Of a DNA stretch of 64,000 nucleotides, positions 37,805 to 47,431 are shown piece after piece. The DNA is taken from assembly GCF_001553935.1 (NCBI RefSeq), contig NZ_CP014232.1:930001-994000 (forward strand), written 5' to 3'. The notes under the pieces are model-generated. The model ran no database searches and was not told the DNA's origin. It saw nothing but the letters and a program-made list of their open reading frames with translations. The position numbers and the translations under genes were made by a program. Positions within the stretch are counted from its first letter, which is position 1; the number at the start of each line of letters is the position of its first letter. The stretch is from Actinomyces oris. GTDB lineage: Bacteria; Actinomycetota; Actinomycetes; Actinomycetales; Actinomycetaceae.

Positions 37805-40729
37805 ATGACTCGCACCGGGCCGCAGGGCCGCACGCTGCCTCCGCAGACCGACCCCATCAGGGCGCTGCTCGCCTCGCCCCCGGACCTGCCGGTGGTCGAG
37901 GTGCTGACCGATCTGCGCGAGCTTCTCTCCGCCGCTCCCTCCGCCTCCGACGACGCAGGCGCCGGCGCCTGCCTGGTCCTCACCGCCCCGCCCGGCACCG
38001 GTAAGACGACGCTCGTCCCACCGCTCCTGGCCGACGTCCTTACCGACGTCCTGGCCGACGTCCTTGCCGACGCCCCACAGCGCGCCCAGGAACACCGGCC
38101 GGGCCGCGTCGTCGTCACCCAGCCGCGGCGCATCGCCGCCCGCGCGGCCGCCCGCCGCCTGGCCGACCTCCTGGGAGAGGAGGTCGGCGGCACCGTCGGA
38201 TACGCGGTGCGCGGGGAGCGGCGCGCCGGCCCGGCGACGCGGATCGAGGTCGTCACCGCCGGGCTCCTCCTGCGCCGTCTCCAGCGGGACCCGGAGCTGA
38301 GCGGCGTCGACGCCGTCATCCTCGACGAGGTCCACGAGCGCTCCTTGGACAGCGACCTGCTCCTGGCCCTCCTGGCGGACGCACGCGCCGCCCTTCGCGA
38401 GGACCTCACCCTCGTGGCCATGTCCGCCACGCTCGACGCCGACCGCCTGCGCCGCATCCTGGGCGGCTCCTCGGGCGGAGCCTCGCACGGCACGTCGGAC
38501 GAAGCCGCGCCGCTGGTGGAGGTGCCCGGTCGCCTCCATCCCCTTGAGGAGGTGTGGGCGCCGCCGGGGCGCACCGGTCGCCTGGGGCCGCGCGGGGTGC
38601 CGCGGGAGTTCCTCGCCCACGTCGCCGCCACCGTGGAGCGGGCCCTGGCCGAGCGCTCCGGCGACGTGCTGGTCTTCCTGCCCGGGGCCCGCGAGGTCGA
38701 CGACGTCGTCTCCCGCCTGCGCGCCAGCGCGCCCGGGAACGTGGACGTCCTGCCGCTGCACGGTCGCCTGCCCGCGAGCGCTCAGGATGCGGCCCTGGCC
38801 CCGAGCCCGGCGGGGCGGCGGCGCGTCGTGGTGGCCACGAACGTGGCGGAGTCCTCGCTGACGGTGCCCGGGGTGCGGGTGGTGGTGGACTCCACGCTGG
38901 CGCGCGAGCCGCGCCTGGACGTGGCCCGCTCCATGAGTGGTCTGGTGACGGTGGGGGTCTCGCGGGCGGCCGGGGTGCAGCGGTCCGGGCGGGCGGGGCG
39001 CGAGGGTCCCGGCGTCGTCTACCGCTGCTGCTCGCCGACGGACTGGGCGCGTTCGCCGCTGGCTCCGACCCCGGAGATCCTCTCGGCCGACCTCACCGGT
39101 GCGGCCCTGGAGCTGGCCGTGTGGGGTGTGCCCGACGGCGCGGGGCTGGCCTGGGTCGATGAGCCGCCGGCCGCGGTGCTGGCAGCCGCGCGGGAGGCCT
39201 TGGAGCGCCTGGGCCTGGCCGGCGCCGATGGCGTGACGCCCCTGGGTCGGGCGGTGTCCGGGCTGCCTGCGGGCGTGCGGGAGGCGCGGGCCCTGCTGGC
39301 GACGGCACCGGTGCTGGGGGCGCGGCAGGCGGCGCGGGCGACGGCGCTGCTGACCGCCGACCTGCGCGCGCCCGGCGGGGACCTGACGGCCCTGGCCCGA
39401 CAGGTACGCAGTGGTGGGGCCGGGTCGGGAGCCTGGAAGGCGGAGGCACGCCGACTGGAGCAGGCCTGTCGGCGCGCCGACGAGCAGTCGGGGGCCCCTG
39501 AGACCCCGGGTTCTGAGAGCGGTGGTCCTCAGGCGCCGGGCACCGGGCGCGGCCGAGAAGAGACTGGCAGCCCCGACGCCGTCGGCGAGGGCACCGGGGC
39601 GCATGACCTGGAGTCGGCGGTGGCACTGGTGGCCGGGACGGCGCAGCCGCAGTGGATCGCGCGTCGTCGGGGGCCGGCTCCGCAGGCGGGCAAGGAGGCG
39701 CACTACGCGAGCGTCGCCGGGACCGGGCTGCGCCTGCCGGCGGGTTCGGCGCTGGCGGAGTCCGAGTGGCTGGCGGTGGCCGGCGTGGACCTGACCAGTG
39801 GGCGCGGCGACGCACTCATCCGGGCCGCGGCGCCCCTCGCCGAGCAGGCGGCCCTGGAGCTGGCCGGGGCCTGGCTGACCGAGGAGGAGCGCACCGTCTG
39901 GGAGGGCGGACGCCTGCGCACGGAGCACCTGCGCCGTCTGGGGGCCATCACGCTCACCACCACCCCGGGTCCGCCGCCGGGTCCGACGGCGGTGGCGGAG
40001 GCCGTCGTCGCACGGGTGCGCGCCGAGGGTGCCGATGCCGGCCTGGCCGCGCTGCCGTGGGATGAGGAGGCGCTCGGCCTGCGCGCCCGACTGGCCCTGC
40101 TGCACGAGCACCTGGGTGAGCCCTGGCCGGATATGAGCGATGCGGCCCTGACCGAGCGGGCCGAGGAGTGGCTGGCACCGGCGGTGACGAGCCTGGCCGG
40201 ACAGGCCGGCGGGGCCAACGGAGCAAACGGGCCGGGCGGCTCGGCGTCGGGCCAGGGGAGTCGGCGTTTCAACCTGGAGCGGCTGGACGTGGCCCAGGCG
40301 CTGCGGGCGCTGCTGCCGTGGCCGCAGGCGTCGCGCCTGGACGAGCTGGTGCCCGAACGCATCGAGGTCCCCTCCGGCTCACAGGTGCGGGTGGACTACA
40401 CGGCGGCGGTCGGCGGGGCGGCCGGGGCAGCTGGCTCGGTGGACCCGGCCGAGGCCGGGCGGGCGGGTCGGCCGGTGCTGGCGGTACGGGTCCAGGAGTG
40501 CTTCGGCTGGGCGGCCACGCCGCGGATCGTCGAGGGCCGGGTGGCGGTGCTGCTGCACCTGCTCTCTCCGGCGCGCCGCCCGGTGGCGGTCACTGACGAC
40601 CTGGCCTCCTTCTGGGAGCAGGGCTACCCGCAGGTGCGCGCCGAGATGCGGGGCCGCTACCCCAAGCACGCCTGGCCGGAGGACCCGTGGAACGCACCCG
40701 CCACGAAAGGGACCGGACGACGTCGGTAG
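37805..40729 (+). CDS. hrpB: ATP-dependent helicase HrpB
   Basis: A 974-residue DEAH/RHA-type RNA helicase. Walker A is APPGTGKTT (61-69), then TQPRRIAARAAARRL, VTAGLLLRRLQRDP, the DEVHERSLDSDL box (DEVH in place of DEAH), AMSATLD, and VI motif QRSGRAGREGPGVVYR. The C-terminal ~450 residues with RLDELVPERIEVPSGSQVRV and ARRPVAVTDDLASFWEQGYP are the HrpB-specific end. ATG 37805 is chosen; the longer frame is a shadow. A short in-frame repeat (ADVLTDVLADVLADAP) lies after Walker A. The physiological role is poorly known. Confidence 0.93.
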   Translation: MTRTGPQGRTLPPQTDPIRALLASPPDLPVVEVLTDLRELLSAAPSASDDAGAGACLVLTAPPGTGKTTLVPPLLADVLTDVLADVLADAPQRAQEHRPGRVVVTQPRRIAARAAARRLADLLGEEVGGTVGYAVRGERRAGPATRIEVVTAGLLLRRLQRDPELSGVDAVILDEVHERSLDSDLLLALLADARAALREDLTLVAMSATLDADRLRRILGGSSGGASHGTSDEAAPLVEVPGRLHPLEEVWAPPGRTGRLGPRGVPREFLAHVAATVERALAERSGDVLVFLPGAREVDDVVSRLRASAPGNVDVLPLHGRLPASAQDAALAPSPAGRRRVVVATNVAESSLTVPGVRVVVDSTLAREPRLDVARSMSGLVTVGVSRAAGVQRSGRAGREGPGVVYRCCSPTDWARSPLAPTPEILSADLTGAALELAVWGVPDGAGLAWVDEPPAAVLAAAREALERLGLAGADGVTPLGRAVSGLPAGVREARALLATAPVLGARQAARATALLTADLRAPGGDLTALARQVRSGGAGSGAWKAEARRLEQACRRADEQSGAPETPGSESGGPQAPGTGRGREETGSPDAVGEGTGAHDLESAVALVAGTAQPQWIARRRGPAPQAGKEAHYASVAGTGLRLPAGSALAESEWLAVAGVDLTSGRGDALIRAAAPLAEQAALELAGAWLTEEERTVWEGGRLRTEHLRRLGAITLTTTPGPPPGPTAVAEAVVARVRAEGADAGLAALPWDEEALGLRARLALLHEHLGEPWPDMSDAALTERAEEWLAPAVTSLAGQAGGANGANGPGGSASGQGSRRFNLERLDVAQALRALLPWPQASRLDELVPERIEVPSGSQVRVDYTAAVGGAAGAAGSVDPAEAGRAGRPVLAVRVQECFGWAATPRIVEGRVAVLLHLLSPARRPVAVTDDLASFWEQGYPQVRAEMRGRYPKHAWPEDPWNAPATKGTGRRR

Positions 40730-40778
40730 GCGGGGCGAAGCTCACCCGGGCCACCCGGGGACGGTGGGCGACGGGGCC

Positions 40779-41240
40779 TCACCAGGTGGAGGCGTCCAGG
40801 CGGCTGAAGCGGAAGCCGGTGGGGTTGCGCTCGGTGTCGGGGTCGGCGTCGGGCACGACGTATCCGACGATCTGGAGGTTCCAGGTGCCGCGCCCTCCCC
40901 ACAGGGTGGCTGTGGTGCGGGTGCGGCCGCGCACCACCGGGAATCCGGCGATGGTGTCGGGCTGGACGGAGACCACCTCGTGGGAGTGGTAGCGCATGGC
41001 GCCGTTGGCGATGTCGCCGAGCCACTCGACCTTGGGCTGGGGGTAGCCGGTCATATGGGTCAGGACACAGTAGTCGGTGAGCAGGGCGTCGATCGCCTTG
41101 GTGTCAGCGGCGACCATGGCGTCGCACAGGAGCGAGTAGAGGTCAGCGGCCGCGCGCGGCGCGATCTCGGAGGCGTGGGGGTGCGGGACCTGAGTGCGGG
41201 AACGGGACGGGGTTCGGGATTCGTGGGGACGGCGACTCAT
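40779..41240 (-). CDS. SnoaL-like/NTF2-fold protein
   Basis: A 153-residue protein: after a basic tail of about 30 residues (MSRRPHESRTPSRSRTQVPH), ADLYSLLCDAMVAADTKAID, ALLTDYCVLTHMTGYPQPKV and RYHSHEVVSVQPDTIAGFPV match the DUF4440/SnoaL-like NTF2 fold. It ends VVPDADPDTERNPTGFRFSR. ATG 41240 is the last sensible start before GTG/ATG alternatives in the basic tail. No substrate can be inferred. Confidence 0.72.
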   Translation of the reverse strand: MSRRPHESRTPSRSRTQVPHPHASEIAPRAAADLYSLLCDAMVAADTKAIDALLTDYCVLTHMTGYPQPKVEWLGDIANGAMRYHSHEVVSVQPDTIAGFPVVRGRTRTTATLWGGRGTWNLQIVGYVVPDADPDTERNPTGFRFSRLDASTW

Positions 41241-41347
41241 AGGCCAAGAGTACGGCCCGACGTCGAATATGTGAGGGACCAAGAGCTCCGGCGGCCGGGC
41301 CGGGGCACGGGGCCGCAGCGAGCGGCAACGGGCCGCATGAGGCGGCG

Positions 41348-41458
41348 ACTCCACGAGGGTGAGGATCTACTGGCCGGGGGTTGTGCATACTGGACGAGCC
41401 CCCGACCCCCGTGGAGTACACCCGCCCCTCCCCCAGTGACCCCCGGCCCTCGTGCAGT
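41348..41458. repeat. Nested inverted repeat family, copy 2
   Basis: Same order as copy 1 at 1198-1308: ACTCCACGAGGG, GATCTACTGGCCGGGGGTTG, TGCATACTGGACGAGCCCCC, CGTGGAGTACACCC, and CCCTCGTGCAGT. The outer arms have one mismatch. It fills the gap between the SnoaL-like gene and tRNA-Ser. A fragment GGTTGGGGCGGGGTTGTGCA is at 46352. Confidence 0.7.
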
Positions 41459-41569
41459 ACAGGCGTCTCACGACGTCGAGCAGCCACAGGCCATCAACAC
41501 GGGCAACGCCGAAACGGGGAACGCGGAGGGCCCGCCGTACAGCTCCTGGCTGCTCGGCGGGCTCTCCCG

Positions 41570-41658
41570 TGGCGGTAGCGCTGGGATTCGAACCCAGGGT
41601 GGCTATGAACCACACAGACTTTCGAGATCTGCACCTTCGGCCGCTCGGACACGCTACC
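41570..41658 (-). tRNA. tRNA-Ser (anticodon CGA), CCA encoded
   Basis: On the minus strand GGTAGCG pairs with CGCTACC, the anticodon loop is TCTCGAAAG, GGTTCGAATCC is the T-loop, and a long variable arm (TGTGTGGTTCATAGCCACC) makes it class II. The 3' CCA is encoded at 41570-41572. Confidence 0.96.
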
Positions 41659-41775
41659 TCGCCCACGAGGTTACACGGACGTTGCCCCGCTCCCCAACGC
41701 AACGTCCTGCGGTATCAGTCACGACCGACGTCGTGCCCGGCAAGCCCCGGGGCTCACCGACCCCGGCGGGGCCCG

Positions 41776-42369
41776 TCAGCGGCGGTCGGCGAAGAAGGCG
41801 GTCAGGAGGTCCTGGGACTCCTGGGCGCGCAGGCCCGCGCGCACCTCGACCTGGTGGTTGGCGCGGGTGTCGCGCACGACGTCGCGCACCGAGCCGCAGG
41901 CCCCGGTCCTCGGCTCCCAGGCCCCCAGGACGAGTCGGGCCACCCGGGCCAGGACGATGGCGCCGGCGCACATGGTGCACGGCTCGAGGGTGACCACGAG
42001 GGTGCAGCCGTCCAGGTGGGAGTCGCCCAGAGCGGCTCCGGCGGCGCGCAGGGCGCGGATCTCGGCGTGCGCCGTCGGGTCGTGCTCGGCCTCGCGGGCG
42101 TTGGCGGCCTCGGCCAGGACCGCCCCCTCCGGCGAGAGCACGACGGCGCCCACCGGCACCTCCCCCGACTCGCCGGCCGCCCGGGCCAGTTCCAGAGCGC
42201 TCACCATGGCGGCGTCAATGACCGGACTGGCGGCCGGGCTGAGGGTCGGCTTGATGACCGTGCCGCCACCCCGCCCCGCGGCGACGCCCACCCACCCGCC
42301 GGGCGCGCCGGCGTCGGAGCCCGGGCTGAACGGGCTCGGCGGCTGCGCAGAAGAAGGTGAAGACGTCAC
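41776..42369 (-). CDS. tadA: tRNA-specific adenosine deaminase
   Basis: Deaminates A34 to inosine in tRNA-Arg. Zinc ligands are in HAEIRAL (His-Ala-Glu) and TLEPCTMCAGA (PCxxC); RTGACGSVRD and the preceding EVPVGAVVL are typical. The start is GTG 42369, giving a 54-residue Pro/Gly-rich extension before ATG (residue 55, MVSALELARAAG); the true start may be the internal ATG. Confidence 0.9.
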   Translation of the reverse strand: MTSSPSSAQPPSPFSPGSDAGAPGGWVGVAAGRGGGTVIKPTLSPAASPVIDAAMVSALELARAAGESGEVPVGAVVLSPEGAVLAEAANAREAEHDPTAHAEIRALRAAGAALGDSHLDGCTLVVTLEPCTMCAGAIVLARVARLVLGAWEPRTGACGSVRDVVRDTRANHQVEVRAGLRAQESQDLLTAFFADRR

Positions 42370-42537
42370 GAGTTCATTATCTCGTTATAGGCTCCCGACG
42401 ACATACCCGGGCTCGGACAGTCGCCTGCCCCCGCGGCCCCCGGCGGCCCCCGGCGCCGCACCCCGGGCCAGCACCCCAAGCCCCACGAAGACCCCAAGAA
42501 GCCCCCGCGAAGACCCCACGAAGAACGGAGCAGGTCG

Positions 42538-44760
42538 GTGAGCCGGTCCCCCGAATCGAGCGATGAGAGCGAGTCCGCGCCAGGCGGTTCCGTTCCGGGA
42601 GCCTCCCAGCCGGCCCCGTCCTCGGACCGCTTCTCAGTGCTGCGGCTCCCCGGCGGCTCCCTCCCCGGCACCCTGCTCGGCAAGGAGCCCCTCAACCCGG
42701 TGGTGTTCTTCGTGTCGGCCACCATCATCGCGATCGTCGCCCTGGCCGCGCTCATCGCCCCCGACCTCGTCAAGAGCGCCTTCGAGGCGGCCGTGACCTG
42801 GACGAGCCGATGGTTCGGCTCCTTCTACATCCTGCTCATCACGGCCGCACTGGTCTTCATCCTGGGGCTGGCCTTCTCCCGCTTCGGGCGCATCCGCCTG
42901 GGCCCGGACAACTCGACGCCGGACTTCTCCACCTTCGCCTGGACGGCCATGCTCTTCGCCGCCGGCATCGGCACCGAGATCCTGTTCTTCGCCGTCGCCG
43001 AGCCGGTCGACCAGTACGTGCACCCGCCCACCGGCGACGCCCAGGCCATCCCCCCGGCCGCCCGCGCCCGCGAGGCCATCGTCCTGTCCCTGTTCCACTA
43101 CGGCATCTCCGGCTGGGGCCTGTACGCCCTGGTGGGCCTGGCCATGGCCTACTTCGCCTACCGACGCCGCGACACCCTCACGCTGCGCTCCACCCTGCGC
43201 CCACTGCTGGGGCGGCACACCGAGGGCGTCATCGGCGACATCGTCGACGCCGCAGCCCTGGTCGGCGGGGTCTTCGGCATCGCGGCCTCGCTGGGGGTCG
43301 GCGTCGTCCAGCTGAACGTGGCCCTCAACATCCTGTTCGGGCTGCCGCAGGGCTTCCCCACCCAGATCGGGCTGACCGCCCTGGCCGTCATCATGGCCAC
43401 CGTCTCGGCCGTCTCCGGCGTCGACCGGGGCGTGCGCGTCCTGTCCACCATCAACGTGCTGCTGGCCATCGGCCTGGCCCTGTGGGTGCTCGTCACCGGT
43501 GACGCCGCCTTCCTCATCGACGCGCTCATCGGCTCCATCGGCGACTTCTTCACCCGCTTCCCGCAGCTGACGCTGGAGACCTACGCCTACAACCGCCCCG
43601 AGGACTGGCTCAACGCCTGGACCCTGTTCTTCTGGGCCTGGTGGATCGCCTGGGCGGCCTTCGTGGGCATGTTCCTGGCCCGCATCTCACGCGGGCGCAC
43701 CATCCGGCAGTTCGTGCTTGGCAGCCTCCTGCTGCCCTTCTGCTACATCCTCATGTGGGTGGCCATCTTCGGCAACCACGCCCTGGACCTGGTCATCCGC
43801 GGTAACGGCGAGTTCCGGAACATCACCCTGGAGCGGCCCGAGCAGGGGCTGTACTGGATCCTGGAGCACCTGCCGGGCCAGAAGATCCTCATCGCCCTGG
43901 CCCTGTTCGTGGGGATCCTCTTCTACGTCACCAGCGCCGACTCCGGCGCCCTGGTCATGGCCAACCTCTCCAGCCGCATCCGCTCGGCGCGTCAGGACGC
44001 CGCCGCCTGGCTGCGGATCTTCTGGGCCGCCCTGACCGGGATTCTCACCATCGCGATGCTCGTGGCCGGCGGCATCCCCATCCTGCAGCAGGCCACGATC
44101 GTCATGGCACTGCCCTTCTCCGGGGTCCTCATCCTCATCATGTACACCCTGTGGCGCTCCCTGAGCACCGAGGACACCTACAACCAGGCCCTGAGCCAGG
44201 CCGACCGCAACCGGGCCCTAGGCTTCAACGGCTCGGCCGCGGGGCTGGAGCAGACGCCCTGGCGCGAGCGCCTGACGCACACCCTCAACTCGGTGTCCCC
44301 CGACGAGGCCGGCAACGCCATGGAGCGGCGCATCGTGCCGGCCCTGGAGGCGGTGGCCACCGAGCTGCGCAAGGAGAACGTCTCCGCCGAGGTCTTCGTC
44401 GAGGGCCCCGAGGCCCAGGATCCCGACGACGAGCGCACCTTCCTGGGGCGCGCCAGCCTGGTGGTCTCCTCCCACCCGGCCACCGACAGCGGCGAGGAGC
44501 AGTCCAGCTCCATCGACTCCTTCCGCTACGTGGTGCGCATGGTGGTCACACCGGTGCCCGCCTACGGTTTCGCCGTCCACGAGGCCGACGACCTCACAGT
44601 GCGCCTCGAGGTGCGCCCGCACAGCGGCGGCCAGGGCTACGACGTCGTCGACTGGAACTCCGACCAGGTGGCCCACGACGTCCTCGACCACTACGAGCGC
44701 TGGCTGGAGTACGTGGGCACCTCCGAGAAGAGCGAGTCCCGGTTCTCCCGCCGGCTCTGA
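42538..44760 (+). CDS. BCCT-family (betaine/choline) transporter
   Basis: A 740-residue, 12-helix transporter for quaternary ammonium osmoprotectants. FFWAWWIAWAAFVGMFLARI followed by SRGRTIRQF is the BCCT signature; AAGIGTEILFFAVAEPVDQY is the first conserved block. A Ser-rich N-terminus (about 45 residues) and a C-terminal domain of about 190 residues (after HTLNSVSPDEAGNAM) flank the core; such C-terminal domains sense osmotic state in BetT types. GTG 42538 has GGAGCAGG upstream. Confidence 0.9.
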   Translation: MSRSPESSDESESAPGGSVPGASQPAPSSDRFSVLRLPGGSLPGTLLGKEPLNPVVFFVSATIIAIVALAALIAPDLVKSAFEAAVTWTSRWFGSFYILLITAALVFILGLAFSRFGRIRLGPDNSTPDFSTFAWTAMLFAAGIGTEILFFAVAEPVDQYVHPPTGDAQAIPPAARAREAIVLSLFHYGISGWGLYALVGLAMAYFAYRRRDTLTLRSTLRPLLGRHTEGVIGDIVDAAALVGGVFGIAASLGVGVVQLNVALNILFGLPQGFPTQIGLTALAVIMATVSAVSGVDRGVRVLSTINVLLAIGLALWVLVTGDAAFLIDALIGSIGDFFTRFPQLTLETYAYNRPEDWLNAWTLFFWAWWIAWAAFVGMFLARISRGRTIRQFVLGSLLLPFCYILMWVAIFGNHALDLVIRGNGEFRNITLERPEQGLYWILEHLPGQKILIALALFVGILFYVTSADSGALVMANLSSRIRSARQDAAAWLRIFWAALTGILTIAMLVAGGIPILQQATIVMALPFSGVLILIMYTLWRSLSTEDTYNQALSQADRNRALGFNGSAAGLEQTPWRERLTHTLNSVSPDEAGNAMERRIVPALEAVATELRKENVSAEVFVEGPEAQDPDDERTFLGRASLVVSSHPATDSGEEQSSSIDSFRYVVRMVVTPVPAYGFAVHEADDLTVRLEVRPHSGGQGYDVVDWNSDQVAHDVLDHYERWLEYVGTSEKSESRFSRRL

Positions 44761-44784
44761 GGCGCGCGCGCCGGCACCCGCTGT

Positions 44785-44936
44785 CGGGCCTGCCCCGGGC
44801 CACCGTCTCCTCACCACTCCTTCCCGCCGTCGACCGGTCTACCCCGGCCCCGCTCGCCGTCGCCTCCCGGGCAGTCCCCCGGTCTCCTCCCGGGCTGCCC
44901 CGGCCCACCGCCTCCTCCCCACTCCTTCCCGCCGTC
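44785..44936 (+). repeat. Direct repeat, two 46-47 bp units
   Basis: CACCACTCCTTCCCGCCGTC and the preceding CGGGCCTGCCCCGGGCCACC at 44785-44831 recur with about five changes at 44891-44936. It directly precedes GGGGACA copy F. Confidence 0.6.
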
Positions 44937-44952
44937 TCGCGCTCCGCCCCCA

Positions 44953-45100
44953 ACGCCGACGGGGACATCCTGCACGCCCGGGGACTTTTCCTCACAGCCG
45001 GGGGCATCCAGCGCGTGCGGGGACGGGATTCCTGTCCCCGACGGCGTCGAAGGTCCCCGGCCGGAGTAGACCGCACCCGGCCGCGTCGAATGTCCCCGCC
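44953..45100. repeat. GGGGACA intergenic repeat, copy F
   Basis: ACGGGGACATCCTGCACGCC, GGGGACGGGATTCCTGTCCC, CGACGGCGTCGAAGGTCCCC and GTCGAATGTCCCCGCCGG: same order as copies A-E though more diverged. It lies after the BCCT gene. Confidence 0.75.
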
Positions 45101-45145
45101 GGATGCGGCCGCCGGTAGCCGGATACGACCGCAGACGTCCGAGAG

Positions 45146-46009
45146 TCAGTCCGCCTCGACCGTGTAGGAGGCGAGACGCTCCTGGAAGGCGGGGTCGTAG
45201 TGGTTGACGACGCCCTGCCCCTCGTCGAGGGCGGCGATGGCCCGCATGTCGGCGTCGTCGAGCTGGAAGTCGGTGACGTCGAGGTTGGTGACCATGCGCT
45301 CGCGGTGGACCGTCTTGGGGATGACGATGATGTCGAGCTGGATGAGGTAGCGCAGGGCCACCTGGGCGGCGGTCTTGCCGTGCTTCTCGCCGACAGAGGT
45401 GAGCACCGGGTGGGTGAAGATGTTGTTGCGGCCCTGGGCAAGCGGCCCCCAGGACTCCAGGGCGGTGTCGTACTTGGTGTACCAGGCGCGGTTGTCGGCC
45501 TGCTGGTTGAAGACGTGGGTCTCCATCTGGTTGACGGCCGGCGGCACCTCGACGTGCTGCGCCAGGTCCACGAACCGGTCGGGGAAGAAGTTGGAGACGC
45601 CGATGGCGCGGACCTTGCCTGCGGCCAGGGCCTTCTCCATGGCGCGGTAGGTGCCGTAGTAGTCGCCGAAGGGCTGGTGGACGAGCAGCAGGTCGATGTA
45701 GTCGGCGCCCAGGCGGCGCAGGGAGCCGTCGATGGAGCGGGCGGCGCGCTCCTCCCCGGCGTTGGAGATCCACACCTTAGTAGTCAGGAAGATGTCCTCG
45801 CGGGGCAGTCCACTGGCGGCGACGGCCGCGCCCACGCCCTCCTCGTTGCGGTAGGCCTGGGCGGTGTCGATGTGGCGGTAGCCGACCTCGAAGGCCTCGA
45901 GCACGGCGCGCTCGGTCTCCTCCGGCGGGGTCAGGAAGACGCCGTAGCCGATCTGCGGGATGTCGACGCCATTGTTCAGAGTGATGGTGGGGGAGGAGCC
46001 GTTGGCCAT
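45146..46009 (-). CDS. Aldo/keto reductase
   Basis: A 287-residue NADPH-dependent carbonyl reductase. The catalytic tetrad is D48 and Y53 (HIDTAQAYRNEEGVG), K78 (TTKVW) and H111 (LLLVHQPF). KVRAIGVSNFFPDRF is the second AKR signature and IVIPKTVHRERMVTNL the cofactor loop. Substrate unknown; the 2,5-diketo-gluconate-reductase-like group is nearest. GAAGGAGAA precedes ATG 46009. Confidence 0.92.
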   Translation of the reverse strand: MANGSSPTITLNNGVDIPQIGYGVFLTPPEETERAVLEAFEVGYRHIDTAQAYRNEEGVGAAVAASGLPREDIFLTTKVWISNAGEERAARSIDGSLRRLGADYIDLLLVHQPFGDYYGTYRAMEKALAAGKVRAIGVSNFFPDRFVDLAQHVEVPPAVNQMETHVFNQQADNRAWYTKYDTALESWGPLAQGRNNIFTHPVLTSVGEKHGKTAAQVALRYLIQLDIIVIPKTVHRERMVTNLDVTDFQLDDADMRAIAALDEGQGVVNHYDPAFQERLASYTVEAD

Positions 46010-46137
46010 GAATTCTCCTTCGATGCGGTCCGTCTCAGCAACCTAGCCCCGCAGGCGGGCGCGATGTCGTCCCTTTCGCGCCGGGCCCAACTGGCGTGCG
46101 GGCCGCCCGACGTGCGCGTGGCGCCCTGGCCCGGCCG

Positions 46138-46284
46138 CCGACGGGGACATCCTGCGCGGCCGGTGACTTTTCCTTCCAGCCGGGGGCATCTCACGCGTGC
46201 GGGGACCGGACTCCTGTCCCCGGCGGCGTCGAATGCCCCCGCCCGGTGCGGACTGCACCCAGCCGCGCGGAATGTCCCCGACCG
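46138..46284. repeat. GGGGACA intergenic repeat, copy G
   Basis: ACGGGGACATCCTGCGCGGC, GCGGGGACCGGACTCCTGTC, CCCGGCGGCGTCGAATGCCC and GGAATGTCCCCGACC. It resembles copy F most and flanks the aldo/keto reductase gene on the other side. Confidence 0.75.
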
Positions 46285-46421
46285 TGCAACGCGGGACGGG
46301 GCCTGCGGGCGGACCCGCCACCCATGAGAGAGACGTTGGGTGTCTGGGACCGGTTGGGGCGGGGTTGTGCATCGGGATGCGGCGGCGCGCGGTGGCCGAA
46401 ACGGCCTCTACAGCGGACCCG

Positions 46422-46543
46422 ATGTCCAAATTGGATACAAAGGGCTTTGCCGGACTGAAACAGGCGAAATGAAACCGCATGATTCCGGGGGTCTGTTGCA
46501 GGCCTGAAGAACGCGAAGCGTCCTTTGTGTCCGATTTGGACAT
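46422..46543. mobile_element. 122-bp MITE-like inverted-repeat element
   Basis: The left arm starts ATGTCCAAATTGGATACAAA (46422-46443) and the right arm (46522-46543) is its reverse complement at 20 of 22 bases. The interior continues to pair partly (GGGCTTTGCCGG... with ...GAACGCGAAGCG). No transposase gene is near. It lies 150 bases before upp. Confidence 0.55.
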
Positions 46544-46692
46544 AACACAGTCAGCACCGCGAGATCTCAGCGGCGCCTCCGACGCCAGCGACACATCCAG
46601 TCCACCGGAGCGACGTGCCGACGCCGTGGGCGCGCACGAGGCCGGCACGCGTTGCGACGGTGCGAACCGGGCTACGGCATTAGGCTGTCCCC

Positions 46693-47331
46693 ATGCGCCT
46701 CCACGTTGCCGACCACCCCCTCATCGACCACAAGCTCTCCGTCCTGCGTGACGAGAGGACACCGTCGGCGGTCTTCCGCCAGCTGGTGGACGAGCTCGTC
46801 ACCCTGCTCGCCTACGAGGCCACCCGCGAGGTGCGCACCGAGGAGGTCGAGATCCGCACCCCCGTGGCGCTGGCCCAGTGCCGCCGCCTGGCCGACCCGC
46901 GGCCGATCGTGGTGCCGATCCTGCGCGCGGGCCTGGGGATGCTGGAGGGCATGACCCGCCTGCTGCCCACGGCGGAGGTCGGCTTCCTGGGGATGAAGCG
47001 CGACGAGGACACCCTGGAGGTGGAGACCTACGCCAACCGCCTGCCCGATGACCTCTCGGGCCGCCAGTGCTTCGTCGTCGACCCCATGCTCGCCACCGGT
47101 CACACCCTCGTGGCCGCCATCGACTACCTGCTGGAGCGCGGGGCGCGCGACGTCACCGCGCTGTGCCTCATCGCCGCGCCCGAGGGGGTCAAGACGCTGG
47201 AGGATGCGGTCGGCGAGCGCGCGAACGTCACGGTGGTGACCGCCGGGGTCGACGAGCGCCTCAACGAGCACGCCTACATCGTGCCCGGTCTGGGCGACGC
47301 CGGCGACCGCCTCTACGGCATCGTCGACTGA
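46693..47331 (+). CDS. upp: Uracil phosphoribosyltransferase
   Basis: Makes UMP from uracil and PRPP, a salvage step that would work with the NCS2 permease at 26627. The PRPP loop is [19 protein letters not shown]; other conserved blocks are [25 protein letters not shown] and [19 protein letters not shown] at the C-terminus. 212 residues, the normal length. Confidence 0.96.
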   Translation: MRLHVADHPLIDHKLSVLRDERTPSAVFRQLVDELVTLLAYEATREVRTEEVEIRTPVALAQCRRLADPRPIVVPILRAGLGMLEGMTRLLPTAEVGFLGMKRDEDTLEVETYANRLPDDLSGRQCFVVDPMLATGHTLVAAIDYLLERGARDVTALCLIAAPEGVKTLEDAVGERANVTVVTAGVDERLNEHAYIVPGLGDAGDRLYGIVD

Positions 47332-47400
47332 CGCACCGGCCCGCCGGCCGCGTCATTTCGCCGGTTTGGGCGGGAGGCTGATGTGCTCATTCTGTGACCT

Positions 47401-47431
47401 CGAGCCATAGATTTCGTTAGGCTCGGGAGAC
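47401..47431 (+). promoter_or_regulatory. Possible hairpin over the ribosome-binding site of the LRV gene
   Basis: CGAGCC (47401-47406) can pair with GGCTCG (47420-47425) just upstream of GGGAGA and the ATG at 47432. Confidence 0.3.

Noticed and set aside
37526..40111. 861-residue ORF antisense to hrpB
   Set aside because: It is a GC-rich shadow frame; its sequence is Arg/Gly-rich and without motifs, while hrpB has all helicase motifs.
46043..46648. 201-residue minus-strand ORF before upp
   Set aside because: It is made of the MITE-like element and GGGGACA copy G; no ribosome-binding site or domain.
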